From positions 1 to 64,000 of the forward strand of contig JAUXMV010000107.1 in the NCBI GenBank assembly GCA_030683155.1: a DNA stretch of 64,000 nucleotides. The letters are read 5' to 3'. Positions 33,539-42,580 of this stretch are shown one piece after another. A program made the translations under genes and the position numbers. Numbering within the stretch: the first letter of the stretch is position 1; every line of letters begins with the position of its first letter. The DNA comes from Bacteroidales bacterium. Its GTDB lineage: Bacteria > Bacteroidota > Bacteroidia > Bacteroidales > F082. The notes under the pieces are model-generated. The model had not been told where the DNA came from. It saw only the letters and a list, made by a program, of their open reading frames with translations, and did not search any database.

Positions 33539-36244
33539 CTATTTTCTTATGATTACCTTCTTTGAAACTGATTCATCTGCACTTTTCAGAACAAGCCAGT
33601 AAACACCTGAATTCAACATTGTCAGATCTACACTTTTATTTGTCAGATTATTGGCTGACAGATTGGTTTCAATTGAAACGAGTTTTCCAAAACTATCAAA
33701 GACTTCCAAAGAATATGTTATTTCATTTTTAAGATTTAGTCTGATCTCGAATTTTCCTTGATTTGGATTCGGAAAAATCTGGAATGAATTTTCCAGATCA
33801 TTGTCCTTGATTGAAACAGAAACAACATTAACAATATTTGATGGTGCTGAACTACAGTTATTTACAGTGACAACAACATGATAATTTCCGTTTGCCAAGG
33901 CAACGTGAACCCGTCCGGTTGCACCCGGAACAATAGCTCCCTCCAAATACCATTGATTTCCTTCAGCAACGCTGCTTGTCAAAGTTGTGCCTGCTGCCGA
34001 AATTACAGCTGCTTCAGGGGCATTATTAACAACAACTTCAAGAGGAGCCGAAGTTTCGCTGATACAGTTTCCATCAGTTGCAAATACAGTTATTGCACCG
34101 TTCTGCGCTGTTTCAGAAATATTAACTGTAACGGCATTGGTATTATTTCCACTTGTTATTGTGAATCCTTCGGGCATTGTCCAGACATAAGAAGTTGCAC
34201 CTGGAAAAGGTAAGATGCTGTATACAAGACCCGTAGAATTATCACAAACATTTTGATCACCTGAAATCAGTCCAATCGAGCCGGGCATCAGACATGTTGT
34301 TGTAAATGTTTGATCCAACCCATAAGCAGTGCCAAAACTGTTGGTTGCAACAACACGAAAGTGATAAGAAACACCCGGTTGTAAAGCCATTAAATTTGCT
34401 ATAACCGGAACATCTGTATTACCGGAAACTTCTGCAGGTACAGCAGAAACAGTATTTCCATAGGTTGAAGAAAGACCCCATTCAAATGTAACGTTGGTAA
34501 CGCTGTTATTTGCATTCACCAGTGCATTCAATGTGGCAGAATACAATTGAATTTCTGTGGCAGCCATTGTTTGAACAACTGGAGTCATTGATGTTTGTCC
34601 GGAAATTGTAATCTGAATTGATCCCAAAACAGTGTTATCCAGAACGGAAGTAGCTATTGCTGAAACAGTTCCGTTTTCAGAAGCTGTTACCAAACCTGTT
34701 GGGCTAATATTTGCATTGCCGGTTTCAGCCACGATCGACCACTCAACCTGCTGTGTGGCGACTGAAGGAAAAACAGTTGAAACCAGTTGCAGCGTACCTC
34801 CTGAGGTAGTTATTTCAGCAGCTACGCCATTTTGGGTAGCAACTTCTACGCCTATGACGCCATTTGTTGAAATACCCTGAATAAAAGCCTGGCTGAATGC
34901 GCTGCGGTTTTCTGACCAAACGGCTGCTATTCTGTCTGAACCTACGAAACCGCTGTTAAACCTGCCTTTCGGGCTGCCCAGAGTAGCTGTGGTTGAGCTT
35001 AATTCAATGTTGTTGTAGCTCCAGACAAAATCGCCGGAGTCATTAAGTTTTGTAACATAAATCTTGTAGTTGATATCATAGGAGATAAACATCGGTGCAT
35101 CACCGACAAGTAAAAGATTAGCTGTCTGTGTATTGCGGGTTGATGTTACAGGATAAATCATTTTGGCCTGATCAGACAACAATCTTGCACCTGTTGATTT
35201 TAAAAATTTCTGAATATATACACCATAATTATTTTGGTTTGGATCGCTGAAACTACAAACAGACCAAATGTAGGGTGAGCCAATTTCCTGACTCATATTA
35301 GTCATTTGCTGGTAGTTATCAGTAGAACCGGTATTTGTACTGAAATTGGAACCATTCATACCATAAGGTATTGTTCCATTAGGATTGATTCGTTGAACAT
35401 AGGAATTAAAGCGGTTTCCTTGTGCTGCATAATAACCAAAATAGGTTGTGTCACCTTCAGAAGAAATCGAATAATATCTTGCGCCACTTGTAGTCAGATC
35501 ACCAATTTGCAATGGGGCATAAAGTTCTGTGCCATTGTTGTTAAAGTGTTGGGCAAATAAGGTTGTAGAAATTCCAAAACCTCTTCTTTGGTAAACAACA
35601 GTAAATTTCCCATCCAGATTTGAAACAATTTGTCCGCGCGTTGTTAGTGATGTGCCAACCTTGATTTGTACAGGTGTTGTCCAGGCTAAGCTGCCCTGCG
35701 TGTTGATTTTTTGCAATTCTAAAGTATTGCTTGTAGCATCACTCCATGTAACCGCTACCTCACCATTGCTTAAGACAGCTGGATAAGGTGCGAGTCCCAT
35801 TCCAAGAATAACGCCATCTGTTGACCATAGATGTGTTCCTGCCTGAGAGATTTTATAGGCAACAGCCGTGTAATCGCTGCCGCTTCTCATGTCCTGCATA
35901 CTGATAATAAAATTCCCATCATGATCCGCAGTAGCATTAAAAACGAATGTGGCAGAACCAGAAGTTTTGTTGCTGACCAATACTCCGTTTGTGCCAAGTA
36001 ATTTATTGCCGTCTGCATCAAAAAGCTGAGCTCTCATGTCATAGTTTCCGCTATTGAGATGGTAGAAAGCGACCCAAAGTTTGCCGTCATTCGTTGAGGA
36101 TGTTTGAATGTCAGCTGCTTCATACTCAGAAACCAACAGATTCACAGCGGTATTGGTATTCCATTGGCTTATTGCAAAAAATGGCAGCATGAAGAGTGTC
36201 ATGGATAAAAGGAACATTTTTTCTTTAAATGTAGTTTTTTTCAT
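33539..36244 (-). CDS. Large secreted protein with type IX sorting domain
   Basis: 901 residues. Signal peptide (KMFLLSMTLFMLPFFAISQ, end near 27); residues 30-450 repeat propeller-like strands (GKLWVAFYHLNSGNYDMRAQ, GNFIISMQDMRSGSDYTAV, GEVAVTWSDATSN); 460-545 an Ig-like Big_2 type domain (TQQVEWSIVAETGNANIS, GTVSAIATSV); 555-650 a fibronectin-III-like domain (YHFRVVATNSFGTAY); 660-740 a PKD-like domain (SYVWTMPEGFTI); and 825-901 a Por secretion C-terminal sorting domain (FQIFPNPNQGKFEI, SGVYWLVLKS, KKVIIRK). It should pass the outer membrane by the type IX system and be attached or released there. Role unknown. Confidence 0.85.
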   Translation of the reverse strand: MKKTTFKEKMFLLSMTLFMLPFFAISQWNTNTAVNLLVSEYEAADIQTSSTNDGKLWVAFYHLNSGNYDMRAQLFDADGNKLLGTNGVLVSNKTSGSATFVFNATADHDGNFIISMQDMRSGSDYTAVAYKISQAGTHLWSTDGVILGMGLAPYPAVLSNGEVAVTWSDATSNTLELQKINTQGSLAWTTPVQIKVGTSLTTRGQIVSNLDGKFTVVYQRRGFGISTTLFAQHFNNNGTELYAPLQIGDLTTSGARYYSISSEGDTTYFGYYAAQGNRFNSYVQRINPNGTIPYGMNGSNFSTNTGSTDNYQQMTNMSQEIGSPYIWSVCSFSDPNQNNYGVYIQKFLKSTGARLLSDQAKMIYPVTSTRNTQTANLLLVGDAPMFISYDINYKIYVTKLNDSGDFVWSYNNIELSSTTATLGSPKGRFNSGFVGSDRIAAVWSENRSAFSQAFIQGISTNGVIGVEVATQNGVAAEITTSGGTLQLVSTVFPSVATQQVEWSIVAETGNANISPTGLVTASENGTVSAIATSVLDNTVLGSIQITISGQTSMTPVVQTMAATEIQLYSATLNALVNANNSVTNVTFEWGLSSTYGNTVSAVPAEVSGNTDVPVIANLMALQPGVSYHFRVVATNSFGTAYGLDQTFTTTCLMPGSIGLISGDQNVCDNSTGLVYSILPFPGATSYVWTMPEGFTITSGNNTNAVTVNISETAQNGAITVFATDGNCISETSAPLEVVVNNAPEAAVISAAGTTLTSSVAEGNQWYLEGAIVPGATGRVHVALANGNYHVVVTVNNCSSAPSNIVNVVSVSIKDNDLENSFQIFPNPNQGKFEIRLNLKNEITYSLEVFDSFGKLVSIETNLSANNLTNKSVDLTMLNSGVYWLVLKSADESVSKKVIIRK

Positions 36245-36293
36245 TTGTGCGAATTTAAGTTATTTTAGATATTTTTCACTATAAATATTGGAG

Positions 36294-36301
36294 CAAAGTT
36301 A
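36294..36301 (-). promoter_or_regulatory. -7 box (TAACTTTG) of the large secreted protein gene
   Basis: Minus-strand TAACTTTG fits TAnnTTTG, 50 bp before the start. The rest of 36302-36481 shows nothing further. Confidence 0.4.
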
Positions 36302-36481
36302 ACATTTTGACTATTCCAAGGAATAAATAAAAATTCGCAAATTGGGAACTTTATTTTTTTTGTCAAATATAATTTTGCAGTTGGTTAATATCAATAGCTT
36401 CAAAATAATGCTCTTGCCCTCAGCGCATTACCGCATTGTCATGGCAACATAGCGAGCAATTTATTTGAGTGAAACCGATAA

Positions 36482-38113
36482 TCATCTGACAACAATAACT
36501 TTCTCTGTATGATAATACTTGTTGTCAAACACAAGGGTCAGTGACATAATTTGTGGTTTTATATCCTTATTTAAAGCAATCCTGTATGTTTGAAAGCCGG
36601 CTACAGTGGGCTCTATCATTCCCTGCAGGATTATTTTGCCTTGCATATCATTTAGAAAGTAACGGATTTCAGCTGCTTCTTTTCCGGCAACAGCAATGTT
36701 GATAAAACTTTGAACAGGGTTGAGAAGGATTTTTATGCGGTACGGACTGCTTCCATCAATTGCCTGAACAGCGGAGACAACATCTTTATACATGTATACG
36801 GCAAACAGGGAAGGATCGGCACTTGTTGTATTGGTTTGATTGTTTGCAAATGGATTGAGTGACGGACTGTAAATTCCACCAAGGATGTATCCAAGCAGGA
36901 TCGTGTCTTGCTCAATTTCATTCAGTTTTATCAGCGTAGATGAATATTGTGGCAGGTCGGTGTTGACAATAAATTCAGCGCTTGAGCCTCGAAAACCAGG
37001 CATGCTTATTGGCAGTTGATATTCAGTAAAACTGTTGTCTGCATGGCGTGTTAACCTACTTATCGTATTCACGAAAGGAACAAGATTATCCTGAATAAGT
37101 GCACCATTTTGATAGTAATATTGACTCATGCCGCCAAAGAATAAACTATGGTTTTCGTTGTTGATACTGTCAAACAAACTTACTTTGGCACTGTGATAAT
37201 GACTTAGATATTGATTGAATTCAGTTCTAGGATTGTATCCATCTGATTTAATATCAACAGGATACAAAAAAGGAAGATCCGAACCTGATTGAAAAACACC
37301 AGATGAAATTAAATAGCCTTCCTGTCCGTCAGGAAAAATCTGAGGTAATAAATTGTAGTCTCTTCGACGTAAATGCACAGGATCTGTAAGGGCTGAATAA
37401 TTACTATAAACGGGAGAGGTTCCGCTATTGTTGAGTTGAAATTTTTGAATTTGATTTGTGTATTGCTGGGTATATGTTGCTCCTCCCACTGGATTGTAGC
37501 GTCCGTCAAATCTGTGGCCACCAACCAAGTAGTATGTATCATCAATTTTGCCTAAATAGCCTCCTGTAACAGCAAAGATTTCATTGGTTGATTGTTTGAA
37601 TGAGGATTGAAGAGGACTTCCGTTCATGATGGCATTTATTGCAGAAGAAACAGTCACTGAGGTAATTGCAGGGAAGGTAATCCAGTTGTTAGCTGTCGCT
37701 GAGTAAGCATAACCTCCTATAATATATAAGGTATCGCTATCCTGATGAAAATTCATGTTGGTTGATTGTAGCTGTTCCTTTATACCGTTGGGCAAAGAAT
37801 TTACTGAGGCACCCCACACTTGCTGTTGCTCAATATCAATTACATATAAATCAGTGTTGTTGTGGGAAGCGGGAAAAGCGGCAAAGGGCTGTCGGGCATG
37901 CAGTCCATCTTTTCTGCCTCCGATGATAAGCAATTTGCTATCATGCTGGCCAATAGCATAAGAGTGAAGTGGAGGGATTCCGCTCATGTTAACGGCTTCA
38001 ATGGCAACAGAATATGTGAATTCGTTCTGGCTCAATGAGTAGCTTGTTGATGTCAGAATAAGAAGGAGAAGCAGAATCTTTTCTTTGACGAATTGTATTT
38101 TTGAGTTTTTCAT
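36482..38113 (-). CDS. Secreted Kelch-like propeller protein with C-terminal sorting-type domain
   Basis: 543 residues. Signal peptide (ILLLLLILTSTSYSLSQ, end near 29). Residues 45-440 contain Kelch-like blades with G-G pairs: KLLIIGGRKDG, DTLYIIGGYAYSATANNW, DTYYLVGGHRFDGRYNP, HSLFFGGMSQYY and ILLGYILGGIYSPS. Residues about 460-543 (SPYRIKILLNPVQSFINI ... YHTEKVIVVR) have the strand pattern and basic end of a type IX sorting domain, though the usual YPNP is replaced by LLNPVQ. Likely exported and surface-bound; ligand unknown. Confidence 0.75.
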   Translation of the reverse strand: MKNSKIQFVKEKILLLLLILTSTSYSLSQNEFTYSVAIEAVNMSGIPPLHSYAIGQHDSKLLIIGGRKDGLHARQPFAAFPASHNNTDLYVIDIEQQQVWGASVNSLPNGIKEQLQSTNMNFHQDSDTLYIIGGYAYSATANNWITFPAITSVTVSSAINAIMNGSPLQSSFKQSTNEIFAVTGGYLGKIDDTYYLVGGHRFDGRYNPVGGATYTQQYTNQIQKFQLNNSGTSPVYSNYSALTDPVHLRRRDYNLLPQIFPDGQEGYLISSGVFQSGSDLPFLYPVDIKSDGYNPRTEFNQYLSHYHSAKVSLFDSINNENHSLFFGGMSQYYYQNGALIQDNLVPFVNTISRLTRHADNSFTEYQLPISMPGFRGSSAEFIVNTDLPQYSSTLIKLNEIEQDTILLGYILGGIYSPSLNPFANNQTNTTSADPSLFAVYMYKDVVSAVQAIDGSSPYRIKILLNPVQSFINIAVAGKEAAEIRYFLNDMQGKIILQGMIEPTVAGFQTYRIALNKDIKPQIMSLTLVFDNKYYHTEKVIVVR

Positions 38114-38154
38114 TTCCGTTAATTTCGTACTTGAAAACAGGATTTTAATTGATA

Positions 38155-38162
38155 CAAAAGTA
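38155..38162 (-). promoter_or_regulatory. -7 box (TACTTTTG) of the Kelch-like gene
   Basis: Minus-strand TACTTTTG fits TAnnTTTG, 42 bp before the start. It shares a 286-bp divergent region with the flavodiiron gene promoter. Confidence 0.45.
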
Positions 38163-38327
38163 GCTTTCCCGGTTTCTTAGCTGTTATAACATTTAGTTTT
38201 TGAAGTATAAAATTTTAACTTCATATTAGTTTGATAAATAGCTAAGGTTTTTGAAGTATCAACATGGATTTAGTGTTTTAGTAAAACCTCTTGCAGCTTA
38301 TATTTAATCGAACACAGTGAATGGATT

Positions 38328-38362
38328 TTGATAGTTTCAAAAATTCTTTTGTCATATCTTTG
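38328..38362 (+). promoter_or_regulatory. Promoter of the flavodiiron gene
   Basis: TTG (38328-38330) is followed after 24 bases by TATCTTTG (38355-38362), matching the Bacteroidota -33/-7 elements; the start codon is 37 bp further on. Confidence 0.45.
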
Positions 38363-38399
38363 CTGCTGGAAATAGAAAGCGCAATAATTTGTATTTTTT

Positions 38400-39605
38400 A
38401 TGAAAGATATTCAAGTTCTGGAAGTTAAGAAAGATATTCATTGGGTTGGAGTGCTCGATAAAGATATCGTTACTTTTGATGTAGTGATGGAAACAAAATA
38501 TGGAACCACCTACAACAGTTATCTCATCCTCGCTGAGAAAAAAGCCATTATTGAAACTGTAAAAGAAAAATTCTGGCCTGAGTTTGAAGCAAAACTTAGG
38601 TCACTGATGGATCCTTCTGAGCTGGAATATATTGTCTTCAACCACACCGAACCTGACCATTCAGGTTGTGTAGGAAAGCTTCTTGAAATTGCACCAAAAG
38701 CAAAGATCGTAGGCACAGGCAATGCGATACGTTATCTGAAAGACCTTACATCAGCCCCATTTGAAAGTATTCAGGTGAAAGATGGCGATGAATTGAGCCT
38801 TGGCAATAAAACACTTCGATTTGTTGGAGCGGCTAATCTCCATTGGCCTGATTCGATGTATACTTATCTTGTTGAGGATAAAGTGTTGTTTACATGTGAT
38901 TCATTTGGTGCGCATTATGCTGATGAACGTATGTTTGATGATCTGGTAGGCGACTGGGATGACGCCTTTAGATATTATTTTGATGTGATACTTAAGCCTT
39001 TCAGCAGGTTTATGTTAAAAGCTATTGAACGAATCCGTCCGCTTGAAATAGATGTACTTTGCACCGGACATGGCCCGATTCTAAGATCGAACTGGAAGCG
39101 TTATGTTGACCTTTCAGAGCAATATGCTAAAGAGGCGAGTGCCCTTCCGCAACAAAGACGTGTTTACATTCCCTATGTTTCTGCCTACCACAAAACCGGC
39201 CTCATTGCTGAAGCTATTGCTAATGGACTCATGCACGGTGGTGAACTGGATGTTGTTTTGCAAGATATTGAGCACACTTCTCTGGGCGAAATAGATATGA
39301 ATGTAGCTATGGCATCGGGCATCATTGTCGGATGTCCAACCATAAATCAAAATATTTTATTGCCGATCTACCGGCTTTTTGCTGTAATTAACCCATTGCG
39401 CGACAAAGGAAAATTGGCAGGAGGATTTGGATCATATGGATGGAGTGGCGAAGGCATGAAAATACTTCGTTCCAATCTCGAAAATCTTAAACTGAAATAC
39501 ACAGAAACAGATGTATTCATTAAGTTTTCGCCCAATGAAGATGATTTGAATCGTGCTGAAACTTATGGAAGGAAATTTGCTGAATTATTGAAGGAAAACC
39601 AATAA
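38400..39605 (+). CDS. fprA: FprA-type flavodiiron protein
   Basis: 401 residues. The N-terminal metallo-beta-lactamase domain (1-250) carries the di-iron ligands H82-x-E84-x-D86-H87 in HTEPDHSGC, then NLHWPDSMYTYL, FTCDSFGAHY and CTGHGPIL. The flavodoxin domain (about 255-400) has VYIPYVSAYHKTG for FMN phosphate and GGFGSYGWSGEG. A-type flavodiiron proteins reduce O2 to water and/or NO to N2O, protecting anaerobes from both. No rubredoxin or NADH oxidase gene is adjacent, so the electron donor (rubredoxin or F420/ferredoxin) is unknown. Confidence 0.93.
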   Translation: MKDIQVLEVKKDIHWVGVLDKDIVTFDVVMETKYGTTYNSYLILAEKKAIIETVKEKFWPEFEAKLRSLMDPSELEYIVFNHTEPDHSGCVGKLLEIAPKAKIVGTGNAIRYLKDLTSAPFESIQVKDGDELSLGNKTLRFVGAANLHWPDSMYTYLVEDKVLFTCDSFGAHYADERMFDDLVGDWDDAFRYYFDVILKPFSRFMLKAIERIRPLEIDVLCTGHGPILRSNWKRYVDLSEQYAKEASALPQQRRVYIPYVSAYHKTGLIAEAIANGLMHGGELDVVLQDIEHTSLGEIDMNVAMASGIIVGCPTINQNILLPIYRLFAVINPLRDKGKLAGGFGSYGWSGEGMKILRSNLENLKLKYTETDVFIKFSPNEDDLNRAETYGRKFAELLKENQ

Positions 39606-39648
39606 TTATCCCAAAATTTTCGTTCTTTTGCCATAATGAACATTGCCT

Positions 39649-40497
39649 ATGACTTTTAATATTCCAACTTTAAAACCATTTTTACTAATAAGCATTGCCA
39701 TACTTCTAGTTTTCAGTTCCTGCACTGTTGAGAGAAAGATGGCTAACCATTTTGTGAAACATTCAGACAAGTTGGCTATCATGGTTTTATTTCCAAAGGA
39801 AGTGCTTGCAGTGAATGAAAAAGCCGGTGAAAAGCCTGTGACTTTCTTTTTTGAAGAAGCAAAACGCGACACCTCCTTGGTAAGAAATACCATTATTCTG
39901 AAAGATCTTGATGACGAAAAAATAATTACACCTTTTCGGCAGGCCTTTATAGCCGAGTTAAAAAACTATGGCTTAAAGGTTTTTGAGGAAGAAATGATGG
40001 ATGAGTTTTTGCTGATTGATACAGACGCATTCATGATGAATCTTGCGCAGATGGAAATTCAGGAGTATGTGACTGTAAATCAAGATGCAGTTGCAGTAGG
40101 TGAACAAACATATACACAGGATATCTGGCTTAACGGAATCAATGTGGCAGCATGGTTTGAACTCAATCAGTTTAACAGCAATCTGCAGGAAAGACCAAAA
40201 GTACTCTTTGCTTCACACGATCAGCTTGATAATTATGTTGGTTATTTCATACAAAAGTTTTTCACCGGTGAGATTGAATACCGACTTACTGTTGATACCA
40301 TTTCAATGAATAGTTTCACTAGTTTTTCCAATTATCTTGGAAGGCTTTATGCTGCTTATACTTTCGACTATCTGATGAATAATTACATTAAATCAAAGAC
40401 AACCGAAGATCAGAGAACCAAAAGGTATTTCAGATTTGATCCCTACCGCAGAATGTTCTTTTTTACAGAAGACGACAAATTCGTGGAACTTGAATAG
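39649..40497 (+). CDS. Lipoprotein of unknown function
   Basis: 282 residues from the ATG at 39649 (a TTG six bases upstream is in frame). Lipoprotein signal with lipobox VFSSC (Cys25). The mature part contains KLAIMVLFPKEVLAVNEKAG, QEYVTVNQDAVAVGEQTYTQ and YRRMFFFTEDDKFVEL, an alpha/beta pattern that I cannot assign; similar uncharacterised lipoproteins occur in Bacteroidota. It begins 43 bp after the flavodiiron gene and may be co-transcribed with it, but no functional link is evident. Confidence 0.65.
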   Translation: MTFNIPTLKPFLLISIAILLVFSSCTVERKMANHFVKHSDKLAIMVLFPKEVLAVNEKAGEKPVTFFFEEAKRDTSLVRNTIILKDLDDEKIITPFRQAFIAELKNYGLKVFEEEMMDEFLLIDTDAFMMNLAQMEIQEYVTVNQDAVAVGEQTYTQDIWLNGINVAAWFELNQFNSNLQERPKVLFASHDQLDNYVGYFIQKFFTGEIEYRLTVDTISMNSFTSFSNYLGRLYAAYTFDYLMNNYIKSKTTEDQRTKRYFRFDPYRRMFFFTEDDKFVELE

Positions 40498-40675
40498 GTG
40501 AAATTCCAGAAAATTATTTTGCTGACATAATTTTCAATTAGTTATTAGATAGGTGTATAGATATTTTTTTGCATTATTTCTGATAATTGAAAAAGCTTTG
40601 AAAAATCATGGAATTGGATAACATTGTATTTAAAGAGGAGTTGAAAAAAAATACTTGATTATACTTTGATTACCT

Positions 40676-41416
40676 ATGGAAAACTATCGCATTGTTACAC
40701 TTATCGTAGAGGATGACATGAATCAGCGCCAGCTTTTGGAAGGACTCATTCAAGCAAATCATCCTGAAGTTCAAGTGGTTGGAACTTGTTCCTCTGGTGC
40801 AGAAGCACTTTCAACACTACAGACCATCCGCCCTGACCTGCTTCTTTTAGATATTGATTTGGGAGATATGAGTGCTTTCGATTTGTTGGGTTATTTAAAA
40901 GAGCATCCTTTTCATATTATTTTCACAACTGCTTTTAACGAATATGCGCTGCAAGCTTTTCGTGTTCATGCAATTGATTATCTCCTCAAACCCATAGACA
41001 ATGAAGAGTTGGCTGCCGCTTTAAGCAAAGTCGTTAATAAAAAAAATCGCATTCAGAGTTATTCAGAACTAATCAGTGATTTGCAGCAACTGAACAAGCG
41101 GTACCTTTCGATACGTGAGAATGAGCATGTTGTCTATATTCCGGTTCAAGATATTATCTATGTCGAAGAGGTGGGAAATGAAGTTTGTGTTCACTTTACT
41201 GAAACGAAAAAAAGGCATAAGTTGACTTCTAATCAAACCATTGCAAGTGTCGAAAACGAGCTTTTCTCTCATGAGTTTATTAGGATTCATCCAAAATATT
41301 TAGTCAGCCCCTCACAAATCCGCAGCTATAACAAAGCATCTGGTAAACTTAAAATAGCTAGTGGCGATGCTTTGGAAGTTTCAAAGAATATGAGATGGTT
41401 TTTTGAGAAGTCATAA
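40676..41416 (+). CDS. LytTR-family response regulator
   Basis: 246 residues. Receiver domain (about 5-120): acidic VEDD (11-14), phosphorylated Asp59 in LLLLDIDLG, then FTTAFNEYALQAF and DYLLKPID. LytTR DNA-binding domain (about 145-245): YIPVQDIIYVEEVGNEVCVH, RIHPKYLVSPSQIRSY. In Bacteroidota such regulators work with a 5TM or LytS-like histidine kinase of the HPK8 type, usually next door; none is adjacent here. Confidence 0.92.
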   Translation: MENYRIVTLIVEDDMNQRQLLEGLIQANHPEVQVVGTCSSGAEALSTLQTIRPDLLLLDIDLGDMSAFDLLGYLKEHPFHIIFTTAFNEYALQAFRVHAIDYLLKPIDNEELAAALSKVVNKKNRIQSYSELISDLQQLNKRYLSIRENEHVVYIPVQDIIYVEEVGNEVCVHFTETKKRHKLTSNQTIASVENELFSHEFIRIHPKYLVSPSQIRSYNKASGKLKIASGDALEVSKNMRWFFEKS

Positions 41417-41485
41417 CTCAATTTTTTCTCATTTGCCTCACGATAGCAAACACTGATCGTGCAATCATTTCGCCTTACAGATTGC

Positions 41486-41521
41486 TTTGCGATCAAACTG
41501 AATTCTTTTTTCTTACTTTTG
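41486..41521 (+). promoter_or_regulatory. Promoter of the acyltransferase gene
   Basis: TTTG (41486-41489) and TACTTTTG (41514-41521), 24 bases apart, match the Bacteroidota promoter; the start codon follows 16 bp later. Confidence 0.5.
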
Positions 41522-41537
41522 CGCAAATTCAAATTAA

Positions 41538-42104
41538 ATGAAGATTATCGGGAAATTTTTGTTTTATATTATGGGCTGGAAAATAGTAGGTTCTATACCA
41601 GATAATATAAAGAAATGCGTAATTATTGCTGCACCACATACAAGTAATTTAGATTTTTATTTGGGACGTATTGCTTATTATGCTTTGGGCGTCCCTGTAA
41701 AATTCCTTATAAAAAAAGAGGCGTTTGATAACCCCCTTGGCGGTTTATTGCTTAAAATGGGCGGTATTCCGGTCGATAGAAAAAAGAGCACAAACTTAGT
41801 TGATCAGGTAGCTTCACTTTTTAATCAGCATGAAATTTTGAATATTGTTGTCACACCTGAAGGTACGAGGAAACTTGTTACAAATTGGAAAAGAGGTTAC
41901 TATTATATTGCCGTTAAAGCAAAAGTGCCGATGGTTTTAGGCTTTGTTGATTACAAAAGTAAAGAAGGTGGGTTTGGACCAATTATATATCCATCAGGTG
42001 ATTACGAAAAAGATATTTTGCAGATTGAAGCATTTTATAAAACAAAAACTGCACGGCATCCCGAAAAATTCAATTTAAGTCCGCAAAACCTGAATGCAGA
42101 ATAA
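41538..42104 (+). CDS. 1-acyl-glycerol-phosphate acyltransferase-family protein
   Basis: 188 residues. PlsC-type motifs: AAPHTSNLDFYLGR (HX4D catalytic pair, about 31-44), FLIKKEAFDNPLGGLLLKMGGIPVDRKKS (motif II region, short form GGIPVDRKK) and VVTPEGTRKLVTNWKRGYYY (motif III EGTR). It acylates a lysophospholipid or similar acceptor at the inner membrane; the short length fits the subgroup found in Bacteroidota with unknown acceptor. Monocistronic, convergent with a zinc-ribbon gene. Confidence 0.85.
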   Translation: MKIIGKFLFYIMGWKIVGSIPDNIKKCVIIAAPHTSNLDFYLGRIAYYALGVPVKFLIKKEAFDNPLGGLLLKMGGIPVDRKKSTNLVDQVASLFNQHEILNIVVTPEGTRKLVTNWKRGYYYIAVKAKVPMVLGFVDYKSKEGGFGPIIYPSGDYEKDILQIEAFYKTKTARHPEKFNLSPQNLNAE

Positions 42105-42118
42105 TTTTTCATTTAACA

Positions 42119-42490
42119 TCAAAAGTCTTTGTTTTCAACCAACATGAAATAATCATTTTCTAGCTGCAAGTAGCCTTGGTCGTAGACAAAATAATACGTC
42201 CGTTTTTCTTTTGTTGTATAGGTACTTGTAAAAAGCTTGAAATTAAACCCTTTCTTTTCCAGAACAGATTTTCTTACAGATGTTTTTCCATCGGGGTTTA
42301 ACTCGGATAAAATGGCTCTGTTTTTCCGCAATTGATTATTGATATTGCGAATAAGCTCTGTGGCATCCCCATTGAGTTTTTGGTTATAAACAGTTCGACA
42401 TTGATCGTTACAAAATTTTTTGTCAGATCGGCCCATAAGTTCGTCACCACATTCAAGACATGTTCTTTTGGTAATTGATGGTCTAATCAT
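42119..42490 (-). CDS. Small zinc-ribbon protein, unknown
   Basis: 123 residues. N-terminal zinc ribbon with C-x2-C (CLECG, about 10-13) and C-x3-C (FCNDQCRTVYNQ, about 27-31), a treble-clef form common to uncharacterised Bacteroidota proteins. The C-terminal half (KGFNFKLFTSTYTTKEKRTY, YFVYDQGYLQLENDYFMLV) is beta-rich and has no recognised family. No membrane segment. Probably nucleic-acid or protein binding. Confidence 0.7.
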   Translation of the reverse strand: MIRPSITKRTCLECGDELMGRSDKKFCNDQCRTVYNQKLNGDATELIRNINNQLRKNRAILSELNPDGKTSVRKSVLEKKGFNFKLFTSTYTTKEKRTYYFVYDQGYLQLENDYFMLVENKDF

Positions 42491-42522
42491 TTTTTCTGTT
42501 GTTTATAATGCAAATATAACAA

Positions 42523-42559
42523 AACGAGCCTGCAAAAATTAATCTTGCAGGCTCGTTTT
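42523..42559 (-). terminator. Terminator of the haem-motif type IX protein gene
   Basis: AACGAGCCTGCAA and TTGCAGGCTCGTT form a perfect 13-bp stem; on the minus strand it is followed by TTTTG and lies 20-60 bp after the stop codon of the gene at 42581. Confidence 0.85.
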
Positions 42560-42580
42560 TCTAAAATGTGATATTTAGGT